Part shown: piece after piece, positions 16,838 to 24,726 of the stretch
Layout of the letters: every line of letters starts with the position of its first letter
Numbering within the stretch: the stretch's first letter is position 1
Assembly (NCBI GenBank): GCA_002256345.1
Contig: NKIY01000011.1
Coordinates: forward strand, 1-64,000
Length of the DNA stretch: 64,000 nt
DNA from: Bradyrhizobiaceae bacterium PARB1
GTDB lineage: Bacteria > Pseudomonadota > Alphaproteobacteria > Rhizobiales > Xanthobacteraceae
Reading direction: 5' to 3'
The notes under the pieces: generated by a model
The model's input: only the letters and a program-made list of their open reading frames with translations
Database searches by the model: none
Told to the model about the DNA's origin: nothing
Program-made: the position numbers and the translations under genes

Positions 16838-18441
16838 ATGCGGAACACACCGTAATGCGGATCGGCAATGGGCGCGTTCAACGACGCGCTCAGGGCCATG
16901 GCAAGCGCATTGCGGGTATCGACGGGATCGAGGATGCCATCGTCCCAAATCTCCGACGTCGCGTAATATGCGCTGGACTGCCGGCGATAATCTTCCAGGA
17001 TCGGGTCGCGGATATCCGCCATCTCCTGCTCGCTCAAGGTCCGGCCGCTGCGTGCCAATTGGCGCACCTTGATATCGGTGAGGACGCCTGCCGCCTGCTC
17101 CGCGCCCATCACCGAAACCTGCGACTGCGGCCACGTGAACATGAAGCGTGGATCAAAGGCGCGGCCGGACATGCCATACGTCCCGGCTCCGTAGGATCCG
17201 TTGCAGACGACCGTGAATTTCGGCACCGACGCGCCGGCGACCGCCATGATCAGCTTGGCACCGTCCTTGGTGATCCCGTGGCGTTCATATTCGCGGCCGA
17301 CCATGAAGCCGGTGATGTTCTGCAGGAACACCAGCGGCGTCTTGTTCTTGTCGCATAGCTGAATGAAATGCGCGCCCTTCAACGAACTGTCGCTGAACAG
17401 CACGCCGTTATTGGCGATGATGCCGACCTGATAACCGCAAATCCTGGCAAAGCCGCAAATGAGCGATTGGCCGTAACGCGGCTGATATTCATGAAAACGG
17501 CTGCCATCGACCATGCGCGCGATGATCTCGCGCATGTCGAACTGGACGCGCGGATCCTTCGGGATGATCCCGTAAAGCTCTTCGGGATTATAGGCCGGCT
17601 CCTCCGGCTCGATCCAGTCGATGGCCGTTTTTTTCTGGCGGGTAAATCGGCCCACGATGTCCCGGGCGATCGCAATGGCATGCAGCTCGGATGTCGCGGG
17701 ATAATCGCCGGTTCCGGACACGCTGGTGTGCATCTCCGCCCCGCCGAGTTCTTCCGCCGAAACCTCTTCGCCGGTGGCTGCCTTCACAAGCGGAGGGCCG
17801 CCGAGGAAGATCGCGCCTGTGCCTCTGACGATGACATTGTAGTCGCTCAATGCCGGGATATAGGCGCCGCCCGCCGTGCAATGACCCATGACGACGGCCA
17901 CCTGCGGCACGCCCATCTTGGAGAGCGTCGCTTGGTTGCGGAAGATGCGCCCGGCATAATAGCGATCGGCGAAAAACTCGGCCTGCAACGGGAGAAAACC
18001 GCCCGCACTGTCGCACAGATGCACGACGGGAAGCCGGTTCTCGATCGCGATGTCGAGCGATCGCACGATCTTCTTGACCGACAGCGGATACCACGCGCCG
18101 CCTTTCACGCTGGCATCATCGGCGTGAATGATGACTTCCCGGCCCGACACGATCCCGAGGCCAACGACCTGGGCTGCTCCCGGGACTTCGCCGTCATAGG
18201 CCATGTTTCCGGCCAGCGTCGAAAGTTCCAGGAAGGGCGTACCCGGATCGATCAATGCCTCGATCCTGTCACGCACGAACATCTTGTTCTGCCTGGTCAG
18301 CCGCTCGATGTCCCGCGCCGGGCGCTTGAAGCGCGCCGCCTTCTGTCGCTCCTTCAGTTCGGAAGCGAGCCTGCGGTTATGCTCCGCATTGGCCCGAAAA
18401 TCATCGGCACGTGTATCCACCAGTGAACGCAGGCGCTGCAT
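16834..18441 (-). CDS. Acyl-CoA carboxylase, carboxyltransferase (beta) subunit, MCC/GCC-like
   Basis: A 535-residue carboxyltransferase of the methylcrotonyl-CoA/geranyl-CoA/propionyl-CoA carboxylase family. Oxyanion-hole glycines are visible in the N-domain (HLCDSAGGFLPLQ), the biotin/acyl-CoA site in GHCTAGGAYIPALSD, and FLGGPPLVKAATGEEVSAEE marks the MCC/GCC branch. The second half has the matching crotonase repeat (FLQNITGFMVGREYERHG, NGSYGAGTYGMSGRAFDP). The segment FFADRYYAGRIFRNQ differs from ordinary MCC (HFGRIF), hinting at another acyl pocket. It transfers the carboxyl group from biotin to an enoyl-CoA or acyl-CoA. AGGAG lies 10 bases upstream; it is one base from the biotin-carrier gene. 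Confidence 0.9.
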   Translation of the reverse strand: MQRLRSLVDTRADDFRANAEHNRRLASELKERQKAARFKRPARDIERLTRQNKMFVRDRIEALIDPGTPFLELSTLAGNMAYDGEVPGAAQVVGLGIVSGREVIIHADDASVKGGAWYPLSVKKIVRSLDIAIENRLPVVHLCDSAGGFLPLQAEFFADRYYAGRIFRNQATLSKMGVPQVAVVMGHCTAGGAYIPALSDYNVIVRGTGAIFLGGPPLVKAATGEEVSAEELGGAEMHTSVSGTGDYPATSELHAIAIARDIVGRFTRQKKTAIDWIEPEEPAYNPEELYGIIPKDPRVQFDMREIIARMVDGSRFHEYQPRYGQSLICGFARICGYQVGIIANNGVLFSDSSLKGAHFIQLCDKNKTPLVFLQNITGFMVGREYERHGITKDGAKLIMAVAGASVPKFTVVCNGSYGAGTYGMSGRAFDPRFMFTWPQSQVSVMGAEQAAGVLTDIKVRQLARSGRTLSEQEMADIRDPILEDYRRQSSAYYATSEIWDDGILDPVDTRNALAMALSASLNAPIADPHYGVFRM

Positions 18442-18442
18442 A

Positions 18443-18976
18443 TCAAACGTTCTCCTGAGAAAGCGTCACGAGCGGGACATCGCGATCGAAACTGTCGCCG
18501 GCCTTGACGTGAATGCGCGTAACGACGCCGTCCCGCGATGCGCGGATTGCCGTTTCGAGCTTCATGCTTTCGATGACCACGAGAACGGTGCCCGCAAGGA
18601 CTGCCTGTCCCTCCTCCACCTTCACCGCCACGACCACGCCGGGCATCGGCGCGCGGGCAACATTTTGCCCCGCATCGTCCCCCGCGGTGGCGAACGCGAT
18701 CAGAGGGTCCACATATTTCAGCGCGTAAGCCCGGCCTGCGCGGTGAATGTGAACCGTATCGCCATCGATCACGAAAGCGATTGGCTCGCTCAGCCCGTCA
18801 ACGGTCAGGCGGCCGTAACCCGGTACGTCCTCGATCAGCGAGATCGAATGAGTTTTGCCATCCGGGAGGTCCAGTCGATAGGCGCTCCCGGAGCGGGTCA
18901 GCCAGAGTTCGTGAGACTTGCCATCGACGTCGAAGCGGTGATGCACGTCAGTTTCTCCAACCGTGAAGCCGCGCAT
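18443..18976 (-). CDS. Biotin carboxyl carrier subunit of acyl-CoA carboxylase (with BT-like N-terminal region)
   Basis: 177 residues. The C-terminal 75 residues form a biotinyl/lipoyl domain with the attachment site ESMKLE (Lys139) preceded by APMPGVVVAVKVEEG. ESMK replaces the usual EAMK or AMKM, a tolerated variant. Residues 1-105 resemble the BT linker domain that lies between carboxylase and BCCP in MCC/PCC alpha chains, so this gene equals the C-terminal third of a normal alpha subunit. It overlaps the biotin carboxylase gene by 29 bases. The two halves would have to assemble with the beta subunit to an alpha-beta type holoenzyme. Confidence 0.88.
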   Translation of the reverse strand: MRGFTVGETDVHHRFDVDGKSHELWLTRSGSAYRLDLPDGKTHSISLIEDVPGYGRLTVDGLSEPIAFVIDGDTVHIHRAGRAYALKYVDPLIAFATAGDDAGQNVARAPMPGVVVAVKVEEGQAVLAGTVLVVIESMKLETAIRASRDGVVTRIHVKAGDSFDRDVPLVTLSQENV

Positions 18977-20441
18977 GCAGCGGCAGCACCGAATCCGCCG
19001 CGTCGCGCACTGGCCTCGTCAACAGCGCCGCCGCGGCAAGCACAGTAATATCCGCTTCATCCGCAGATGCGCCGCCGCTTGCGATCTCCGGATGTTCATC
19101 GAGATATCCGGTATGAACCCCGTCGTTTCGGAAATTGGCGTTGTCCAGAATGCGCGAGAGGAACGCGGCATTGCTCTCGCAGCCGAGGAAGACGAAATCG
19201 GCAATGGCCGCGCGCGCCTTTGCGATGGCTGCCTCGCGGTCCGGCGCATGCACGATGATCTTGGCCAGCATCGGATCGAAGGCCGTGGTGATCGACTGCC
19301 CCTGTGCAATGCCGCTGTCGACGCGGACGCCCTCGCCCTTCGGATAACGCAGCGCCAAGACCTTGCCAGTGGTCGGCGTGAATTCGCGCTCTGGCGATTC
19401 CGCATAGAGCCGCGCCTCGATGGCATGTCCCGTGCTGTGGATGTCCGTCTGGCTGAAAGACAACGGCATGGCCGCCGCCACCTTCACCTGCTCGGCCACC
19501 AGATCCAGGCCGGTGGTCATTTCGGTGACCGGATGCTCGACCTGGAGACGCGTGTTCATTTCAAGGAAGTAGAACGCCCCCGCGCCGTATATGAACTCGA
19601 CCGTTCCGGCGTTGCGATATCCCGCGGCTCTGGCAATCCCAGCCGCAGTTGCGCAGATCTGCTCGCGTTCCTCCGCCGAGAGCACCGGTGACGGCGTTTC
19701 CTCGATGATCTTCTGAAACCGGCGCTGGACCGAGCATTCGCGTTCGTAGAGATGGACCACGTTTCCAAAATCGTCACCGAGCACCTGCACCTCGATGTGC
19801 CGCGGCCGTTCGACGAAGCGCTCCACATAAAGGCGACCATCCCCGAAGTAACGTTCGCCCTCGCTGCGCGCTTCCTGAATGGCATCTTCCAGCAGCGCCA
19901 GATCCCGAACGATGCGCATTCCCTTGCCGCCACCGCCAGCGGATGGCTTGACCAGCAGCGGTGCACCGACTGCGCGCGCGCGCTCCACGAATGTCGAAGC
20001 ATCTTCCTCCTCGATCGCGGATGGTGCCACGGGAAATCCGTGGCGGGCGACAAACGCGCGGGCACGAATCTTGTCGCCCATCAGTTCGATCGCTTCGACA
20101 GTCGGCCCGATGAAACGGATACCGGCGCGCGTCACCGCGCGGGCGAAATCGGCATTTTCCGAGAGGAAGCCGTAACCGGGATGGAGGGCACCCGCCCCCG
20201 AGGACTTTGCGGCTGCGAGAAGCTGCTCGCCATCGAGATATGCGGCGACAGGTGTCTTTCCGACAATCAATATGGCCTCGTCGGCGAGCGCGACGGCGGG
20301 AGCCCCGGTATCCACCTCATGATAGACCACGATGCTTCGCAGACCGAGGCGACGCAGCGTCTGTATGATGCGAACGGCAATCTCTCCGCGATTGGCGATC
20401 AGGACGCTCTCGAACGGAAACGACAACTTGTCCACGCTCAC
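18948..20441 (-). CDS. Biotin carboxylase subunit of acyl-CoA carboxylase
   Basis: A 497-residue ATP-grasp biotin carboxylase. Marks: start FESVLIANRGEIAVRI (about 10-25), ALHPGYGFLSEN (85-96), the glycine-rich ATP lid KPSAGGGGKGM (165-175), EMNTRLQVEHPVTE (about 290-303). It carboxylates biotin with bicarbonate and ATP. The protein stops after the carboxylase C-domain; the biotin carrier is encoded separately. The first possible start is GTG at 20441, but GAGGG is better placed for the GTG at 20435. It is 4 bases after the tetR stop, so regulator and enzyme subunits form one operon tetR-BC-BCCP-CT. Confidence 0.9.
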   Translation of the reverse strand: MSVDKLSFPFESVLIANRGEIAVRIIQTLRRLGLRSIVVYHEVDTGAPAVALADEAILIVGKTPVAAYLDGEQLLAAAKSSGAGALHPGYGFLSENADFARAVTRAGIRFIGPTVEAIELMGDKIRARAFVARHGFPVAPSAIEEEDASTFVERARAVGAPLLVKPSAGGGGKGMRIVRDLALLEDAIQEARSEGERYFGDGRLYVERFVERPRHIEVQVLGDDFGNVVHLYERECSVQRRFQKIIEETPSPVLSAEEREQICATAAGIARAAGYRNAGTVEFIYGAGAFYFLEMNTRLQVEHPVTEMTTGLDLVAEQVKVAAAMPLSFSQTDIHSTGHAIEARLYAESPEREFTPTTGKVLALRYPKGEGVRVDSGIAQGQSITTAFDPMLAKIIVHAPDREAAIAKARAAIADFVFLGCESNAAFLSRILDNANFRNDGVHTGYLDEHPEIASGGASADEADITVLAAAALLTRPVRDAADSVLPLHARLHGWRN

Positions 20442-20445
20442 TCCC

Positions 20446-21045
20446 TCAGTCGATGCAAATGCCGGATGTCAGCATCGCCGTGAGTTCACGGGCGGTCTGC
20501 GCCGCTCTGAGCTGCCCGCGTCCGTTGACATGCCGCCACGCGAGATGCTCGATGGCGCCGAACAGGACGTCACGCAGAAGCTTGGCATTGGTGTCCGGCT
20601 TCACCTCGCCATTGCCGACCGCCTCGCGCACAATGCGGATCAGGACCGACGTGTATCGACGATTCAGGTCCTGGATCGCGGAGCCCTCATAGTCGCTGGA
20701 GGTACGGACTTCTGCTATGAACAGTCGGCACAGATCCGTATCGGCGACAAAGACGCCGATATGGCGCTTGATCAGCGCCTCCAATCGCGCAGGAAACTTG
20801 TCGTGCTTGAAAACCTCGTGCTCGAGGTCGATCAGGATCCGCGCATAGAATTTCTGCAGGACCCCGTAGAGCAGTTCGCGCTTGCTCTTGAAGTAGCGAT
20901 AGACCAGGCCGTCGGAAATCTTCGCGATCCGTGCGATGTCTGCAATGGAAGCGCCCTCAAAACCTTTTTCGGCGAAGGCCTGTTTGGCAGCGTCGAGGAT
21001 CGCGTCATAGCGATCCTGCATCCGTTCCGGACTAATGGCAGGCAC
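20446..21045 (-). CDS. TetR-family transcriptional regulator, proposed regulator of the CoA-ester catabolic regulon
   Basis: A 199-residue TetR protein. The N-terminal helix-turn-helix is clear: ILDAAKQAFAEKGFEGAS, IADIARIAKISDGLVYRYF, KSKRELLYGV. The rest is a helical ligand domain (FARILIDLEHEVFKHD-like start to ELTAMLTSG end) of the kind that binds acyl-CoA in FadR/PsrA/LiuR-type relatives; the ligand is inferred only. Start is GTG with CAGGAG 6 bases upstream. The proposed operator at 21132-21144 lies 87 bases before the start, so autoregulation together with the three carboxylase genes behind it is expected. Confidence 0.9.
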   Translation of the reverse strand: MPAISPERMQDRYDAILDAAKQAFAEKGFEGASIADIARIAKISDGLVYRYFKSKRELLYGVLQKFYARILIDLEHEVFKHDKFPARLEALIKRHIGVFVADTDLCRLFIAEVRTSSDYEGSAIQDLNRRYTSVLIRIVREAVGNGEVKPDTNAKLLRDVLFGAIEHLAWRHVNGRGQLRAAQTARELTAMLTSGICID

Positions 21046-21131
21046 GTTCGGCTCCTGGAAATCGAATGTTGCTCCGGCACCGGCCGGATGTCACGACGCC
21101 ATCGGCGACGAATCGTGCTCGACGTCCATAC

Positions 21132-21144
21132 TGAATATCATTCA
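21132..21144. promoter_or_regulatory. Proposed TetR operator 2 (TGAAT-ATC-ATTCA)
   Basis: TGAATATCATTCA in the 139 bases between the tetR start (21045) and the crotonase stop (21185). Position and orientation fit control of the tetR-carboxylase operon. Identical over 18 bases to the copy at 15509. Confidence 0.75.
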
Positions 21145-21184
21145 TCTTGGCGTGTCAACCAAGACGCAAGGCATCCAGGACGAT

Positions 21185-21979
21185 TTAGAAACGGGCTGGG
21201 CGCCGCTCGAAGAATGCGGTGATGCCCTCCCGAAATTCTTCGGACGTAGCCGCTTGCTGGAATCCAGCTTTCTCGCGATCGAGCTGAGCATCGAAGTCAG
21301 ACGTGCATGCCTGTTCGACCAGCGCCTTGATGCGCCTGTTGGTTTCGGGCGGGCCGCAGGCAATGCGCTTCGCCATGTCGAGCGCCTCGGATCGCAGTCT
21401 GTCTGCCGGGACGACTTTATTGACGAGCCCCAGCGAGAGCGCAGTCTCTGCAGACATTGCATCATTGAGCCACATCATCTCGAGCGCACGGCGGCGACCG
21501 AGGAGATGGGTCAACGACCATGTCGTGCCGGCGTCCGGACTGGTCCCGATCTTCGAATAGGCCGAAAGCAGCCGCGCATTATCCGCCATCACACAGAGAT
21601 CGCATGAGAGCGCGAAGCCCAGGCCACCTCCTGCGACCGCCCCCGTGAGCCCGGCGACGATCGGCGTCGTCATGCCGCGCATTTCGCGCAGCATCGCGTG
21701 AAATCCGTCGATCAGCTCCGCGGCTGTTTGCGGCGCGGCATCGAGATTTTCCTGGAAGAGGCTAAGGTCGGCGCCCGCCATGAATGCGCGGTCGGAACCG
21801 ACGATGACGACCACCCTGACCGACGGGTCGCGCTCCGCATCCGCCAGAGCCGCGCGGATATCCCCGATCATTTCACGATTGACGGAATTGAGGTTCTGCG
21901 GCCGGTTCAACTGGAGACAGCAGACTGCCCCTTCCCGACTCACAAGCACGGCATCATGGCGTTGCGACACGTCAGTCAT
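21185..21979 (-). CDS. Enoyl-CoA hydratase/isomerase (crotonase) family protein, PaaG-like active site
   Basis: 264 residues with the crotonase fold: oxyanion segments [11 protein letters not shown] (66-75) and [16 protein letters not shown] (113-128). The two glutamates of classic enoyl-CoA hydratase are absent: the first is Gly121, and the second region reads [16 protein letters not shown], where Asp149 sits in the position used by enoyl-CoA isomerases of the PaaG/PaaB and ECI type. So isomerisation or a modified hydration is more likely than standard syn-hydration. GGAGG precedes the ATG by 5 bases. Divergent from the MaoC-lyase pair with an operator copy in between. Confidence 0.87.
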   Translation of the reverse strand: MTDVSQRHDAVLVSREGAVCCLQLNRPQNLNSVNREMIGDIRAALADAERDPSVRVVVIVGSDRAFMAGADLSLFQENLDAAPQTAAELIDGFHAMLREMRGMTTPIVAGLTGAVAGGGLGFALSCDLCVMADNARLLSAYSKIGTSPDAGTTWSLTHLLGRRRALEMMWLNDAMSAETALSLGLVNKVVPADRLRSEALDMAKRIACGPPETNRRIKALVEQACTSDFDAQLDREKAGFQQAATSEEFREGITAFFERRPARF

Positions 21980-22052
21980 GCAATCCTCCGAAGATATTTG
22001 TTGCTCCCATCGCCCTTGCCGCGGAAGGAAGAATGACTATGATGCACAAAAA

Positions 22053-22065
22053 TGAATTCAATTCA
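22053..22065. promoter_or_regulatory. Proposed TetR operator 3 (TGAAT-TCA-ATTCA)
   Basis: TGAATTCAATTCA between the divergent crotonase (start 21979) and MaoC (start 22105) genes. It lies 39 bases before the MaoC ATG and 73 bases before the crotonase ATG, so one dimer pair could govern both directions. Confidence 0.7.
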
Positions 22066-22104
22066 ACAAGGCGGATTCATCCGTCGAGCATAGGATCGCA
22101 TGGG

Positions 22105-22557
22105 ATGTCCGGAAAATTCTTCGATCAGTTCGTCGAGGGGGAAATCATCCATCATCAGGTCACGCGCACGGTGACCGAAACGGACAATCTGCTCTTTACC
22201 GCCCTCACCCACAACGTCCAGCCACTGCATCTGGACGCCGAGATTGCCGGACAATCGGAGTTCGGCCACATCCTGGTGAACAGCATCTTCACCTTCGGCC
22301 TGATGGTCGGCGTATCGGTAACCGACACGACATTGGGCACCCTGGTGGCAAATCTCGGCTTCGAAAAGGTCATCTTCCCCAAGCCGGTGAAGATCGGCGA
22401 CACGCTGCGTGCCGAAACCACGGTGATGGAAAAGCGGCAGAGCCGGTCGCGACCGGGTCAAGGCATCGTCGTCTTCGAGCACCGCTGCATCAACCAGAAG
22501 GGCGAGATCGTCGCGCAATGCCTGCGCTCGACTCTGGTGAAAGGAAGCGCGGCATGA
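22105..22557 (+). CDS. MaoC-family (hot-dog) acyl-CoA dehydratase/hydratase
   Basis: 150 residues from ATG 22105. The frame is open back to 22033, but that extension would include the operator palindrome and has no similarity to the family, while the family start [20 protein letters not shown] follows 22105 at once. The hydratase motif region [21 protein letters not shown] has the typical His-x-Asp end, with His in place of the usual Asp in the first position. MaoC proteins of this form next to a CitE-like lyase include itaconyl-CoA and mesaconyl-CoA hydratases. Stop overlaps the lyase start as ATGA. Confidence 0.85.
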   Translation: MSGKFFDQFVEGEIIHHQVTRTVTETDNLLFTALTHNVQPLHLDAEIAGQSEFGHILVNSIFTFGLMVGVSVTDTTLGTLVANLGFEKVIFPKPVKIGDTLRAETTVMEKRQSRSRPGQGIVVFEHRCINQKGEIVAQCLRSTLVKGSAA

Positions 22558-23447
22558 CGTTGCGATCCTTTCTGTTCACGCCGGGCGACAGCCGCAAGAA
22601 AATGTACAAGGGTGCAGCCGGTCCAGCTGACGCCCTGATCCTCGACCTGGAAGATTCCGTCGCCGAAGCGAACAAGCCCGAAGCGCGCCGCATGGTACAC
22701 GCGTTCCTGTCCGAACACGCCATGCGGGATCGACAGCAATTATGGGTCCGCATCAATCCACTCGATACACCCCATGCGCGTGGAGACCTTGCCGCCATTG
22801 TCGGCGGCCGACCTGACGGCATCATGCTGCCGAAAGTGCGGTCCGCAAGCGACGTGACGACCTTGTCCCACTATCTCGACGTTCTCGAAATCGCCTTCGA
22901 CGCACCTCCCAACAGCATCCGCATCTTGCCAGTCACCACCGAAACCCCGCAGGCGGTTTTCTCGCTCGGCACCTATGCGGGCGCGAGCGACCGATTGTAT
23001 GGGCTGACATGGGGCGCCGAAGATCTCGCCGCCGCGCTGGGAGCTTCCGCCAATCGCGACGCTTCCGGCACGCTGAATTTCACCTACCAGATGGCGCGAT
23101 CGCTCTGTCTGACCGGCGCGTGTGCGGCAGACGTCACTGCGGTCGAAACTATCTTTCCTGATTTCCGCAACGAAGACGGTCTGCGGATCTATGCGGCGGC
23201 AGCACGCAGCGACGGCTTTCGCGGCATGATGGCCATTCACCCCGGTCAGGTCGAGGTCATCAACGCGGCATTCACGCCCACCGCAAGTGAGACCGAATGG
23301 GCTGAACGCGTCGTCGCAGCCTTTGCGGGATCGACCACCGGCGTCGTCGGACTGGACGGCCAGATGCTGGACATGCCGCATCTGAAGCAGGCGCGCCGCG
23401 TCCTCGAACTCGCGCATCTCGCCGCCAATCGAAGCGCCGGACAATAG
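22554..23447 (+). CDS. HpcH/HpaI (CitE-like) CoA-ester lyase
   Basis: 297 residues of the malyl-CoA/citramalyl-CoA lyase family: start [19 protein letters not shown], metal/CoA site [13 protein letters not shown] (the DLEDSV block), [14 protein letters not shown], and [13 protein letters not shown] (acidic metal ligands). The enzyme would split a 3-hydroxyacyl-CoA into an acyl-CoA and glyoxylate, pyruvate or oxaloacetate. Coupled by ATGA to the MaoC hydratase, it suggests a hydrate-then-cleave pair comparable to itaconyl-CoA hydratase/citramalyl-CoA lyase (Rip pathway) or to beta-methylmalyl-CoA lyase; the exact substrate is unknown. Confidence 0.87.
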   Translation: MTLRSFLFTPGDSRKKMYKGAAGPADALILDLEDSVAEANKPEARRMVHAFLSEHAMRDRQQLWVRINPLDTPHARGDLAAIVGGRPDGIMLPKVRSASDVTTLSHYLDVLEIAFDAPPNSIRILPVTTETPQAVFSLGTYAGASDRLYGLTWGAEDLAAALGASANRDASGTLNFTYQMARSLCLTGACAADVTAVETIFPDFRNEDGLRIYAAAARSDGFRGMMAIHPGQVEVINAAFTPTASETEWAERVVAAFAGSTTGVVGLDGQMLDMPHLKQARRVLELAHLAANRSAGQ

Positions 23448-23469
23448 GCCCGGCGCACCGGCTCCAAAA

Positions 23470-23509
23470 GAAGATGCAGCGCCCGCGATCGGTCGGACGC
23501 AGCATCTTC
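23470..23509. terminator. Hairpin between convergent genes
   Basis: Arms GAAGATGCAGCG and CGCAGCATCTTC pair over 12 positions with one A-A mismatch, loop 16 bases. It lies between the lyase stop (23447) and the stop of the minus-strand gene (23526), where a two-way terminator is expected. The plus strand has AAAAG before it, giving CTTTT on the minus transcript. Confidence 0.7.
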
Positions 23510-23525
23510 CAGCACGCCTTCGGGA

Positions 23526-24524
23526 TCAATGCGGGAAGCCGACCAGCCCGCCCTCTTCAATGCGCTCGATGTACTCCGTCATGCCATAGCCGGTCACACC
23601 GTCCCAGGTGAACCTGGTCAGGCCTTCCGCGATGCGCGATACAACGATCTGGTCTTCGATCTTTCGGCGATTGCGCAGCGGCGCAAGCGACACCACCTCG
23701 CCGTGAATGACCACACGGCGATTGGCCGTTCGAACATTGATGCGAACGCGTGACGGATCCTCCGCCGCAGTCCAGTCGGTGACGACGTCCATGTCGACAA
23801 CCTCCTCATAGGCGCCATCGACGAGGAGGACGCCAAGGCGCCGAACGCGCCCGGCCGCGTCGGTGATCTTGAGAAGCATGAAGCCGCGGCCATGTCCGAG
23901 ATTGGCCAGAAACAAGCGATAGAAATAGATGTTCTGCCAGAGACGCGGCCCCCATGAGTGGTCGCGCCAGCCACCGCCCTCGATATGATGCGTCTCGGTT
24001 CCGACCGTGATGTGCCCGGACACCGCGGTATGCTGGTTGAAGTGCCCCAACGAGAAATTCCAGCCATACATGGGCTCATGCTCGGGCGACGACGGCACGC
24101 CGCCATGCATGGGCGAGACACCCGTTTGACGAAATTGGACCTGACCGGTCACACGCTCCGCCTCCTTGAACAATCGCTCGGGATTGCGCAGCAATTCCTT
24201 GTTGCTGAGCAGCAGCAATTCCCCATCGTAGTTCATCTCGACATGTCGGAAGGCCTCCTTCACATCGTAAGTGAGCCCCCCAGCCGAGAATTGCTGATTG
24301 CCCGTGATTTCAGGACGGCGGAACTGGCAGGCAATGCGACCGTCCGGAAGGTACAGGCAGACGGACAACTCGGCGTAGCCCTCATTGACCCGGTTTCCGA
24401 TGCGCATCCAACCGCCGATACCACTGCGCTGATCGAAGCCGTTGCAATAGACGCTTTCGTTGAAATGCGGCTCGGATGTCGGCTCGTGCGGCCACTCATC
24501 GCGTTGCGTCAATCGATAGGTCAT
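23526..24524 (-). CDS. DUF7064/DUF7065-like protein (CrtC/AttH-type lipocalin-like fold)
   Basis: 332 residues from ATG 24524, which has GGAGGGAG two bases upstream; the frame is open to 24710, but that would cover the operator at 24701. Residues near 200 read HIEGGGWRDHSWGPRLW, the hallmark of the tandem DUF7064/7065 family related to hydroxyneurosporene synthase and AttH. No signal peptide or membrane segment. The family has no agreed function; it recurs in lipid, steroid and terpenoid catabolic clusters. Its place in this regulon suggests a role with a hydrophobic substrate, perhaps binding or hydration of a double bond. I cannot assign a reaction. Confidence 0.8.
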   Translation of the reverse strand: MTYRLTQRDEWPHEPTSEPHFNESVYCNGFDQRSGIGGWMRIGNRVNEGYAELSVCLYLPDGRIACQFRRPEITGNQQFSAGGLTYDVKEAFRHVEMNYDGELLLLSNKELLRNPERLFKEAERVTGQVQFRQTGVSPMHGGVPSSPEHEPMYGWNFSLGHFNQHTAVSGHITVGTETHHIEGGGWRDHSWGPRLWQNIYFYRLFLANLGHGRGFMLLKITDAAGRVRRLGVLLVDGAYEEVVDMDVVTDWTAAEDPSRVRINVRTANRRVVIHGEVVSLAPLRNRRKIEDQIVVSRIAEGLTRFTWDGVTGYGMTEYIERIEEGGLVGFPH

Positions 24525-24700
24525 CACTCCCTCCATATGTGTCGCCCGACGCATTCTCGCGCCCGCGAATGCAGCGCGGGCGCCCGGCGTCGTCGTTCGC
24601 GTCTCGATGCCGCGGCGATATCCGTCAAGGCGTGACCGAACATCGTCCGCGCAGGTTTGCCTTGCAATCTCTCGCGCAGCACGGATAGAGTATCCAAAAA

Positions 24701-24713
24701 TGAATGACATTCA
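24701..24713. promoter_or_regulatory. Proposed TetR operator 4 (TGAAT-GAC-ATTCA)
   Basis: TGAATGACATTCA ends 13 bases before the ATG of the binding-protein gene at 24727, so a bound repressor would sit on the promoter or early transcript of the seven-gene plus-strand operon. It is also 177 bases upstream of the divergent DUF7064-like gene. Confidence 0.72.
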
Positions 24714-24726
24714 ATAGGGAGCGAAC

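Noticed and set aside
17368-18426. A 352-codon plus-strand frame
   Set aside because: Antisense shadow of the carboxyltransferase gene, which has clear motifs on the other strand.
16834-21045. Complete Atu or Liu operon
   Set aside because: No AtuA-like protein, no HMG-CoA lyase, split alpha chain, and altered acyl-pocket residues; only the reaction order is similar.
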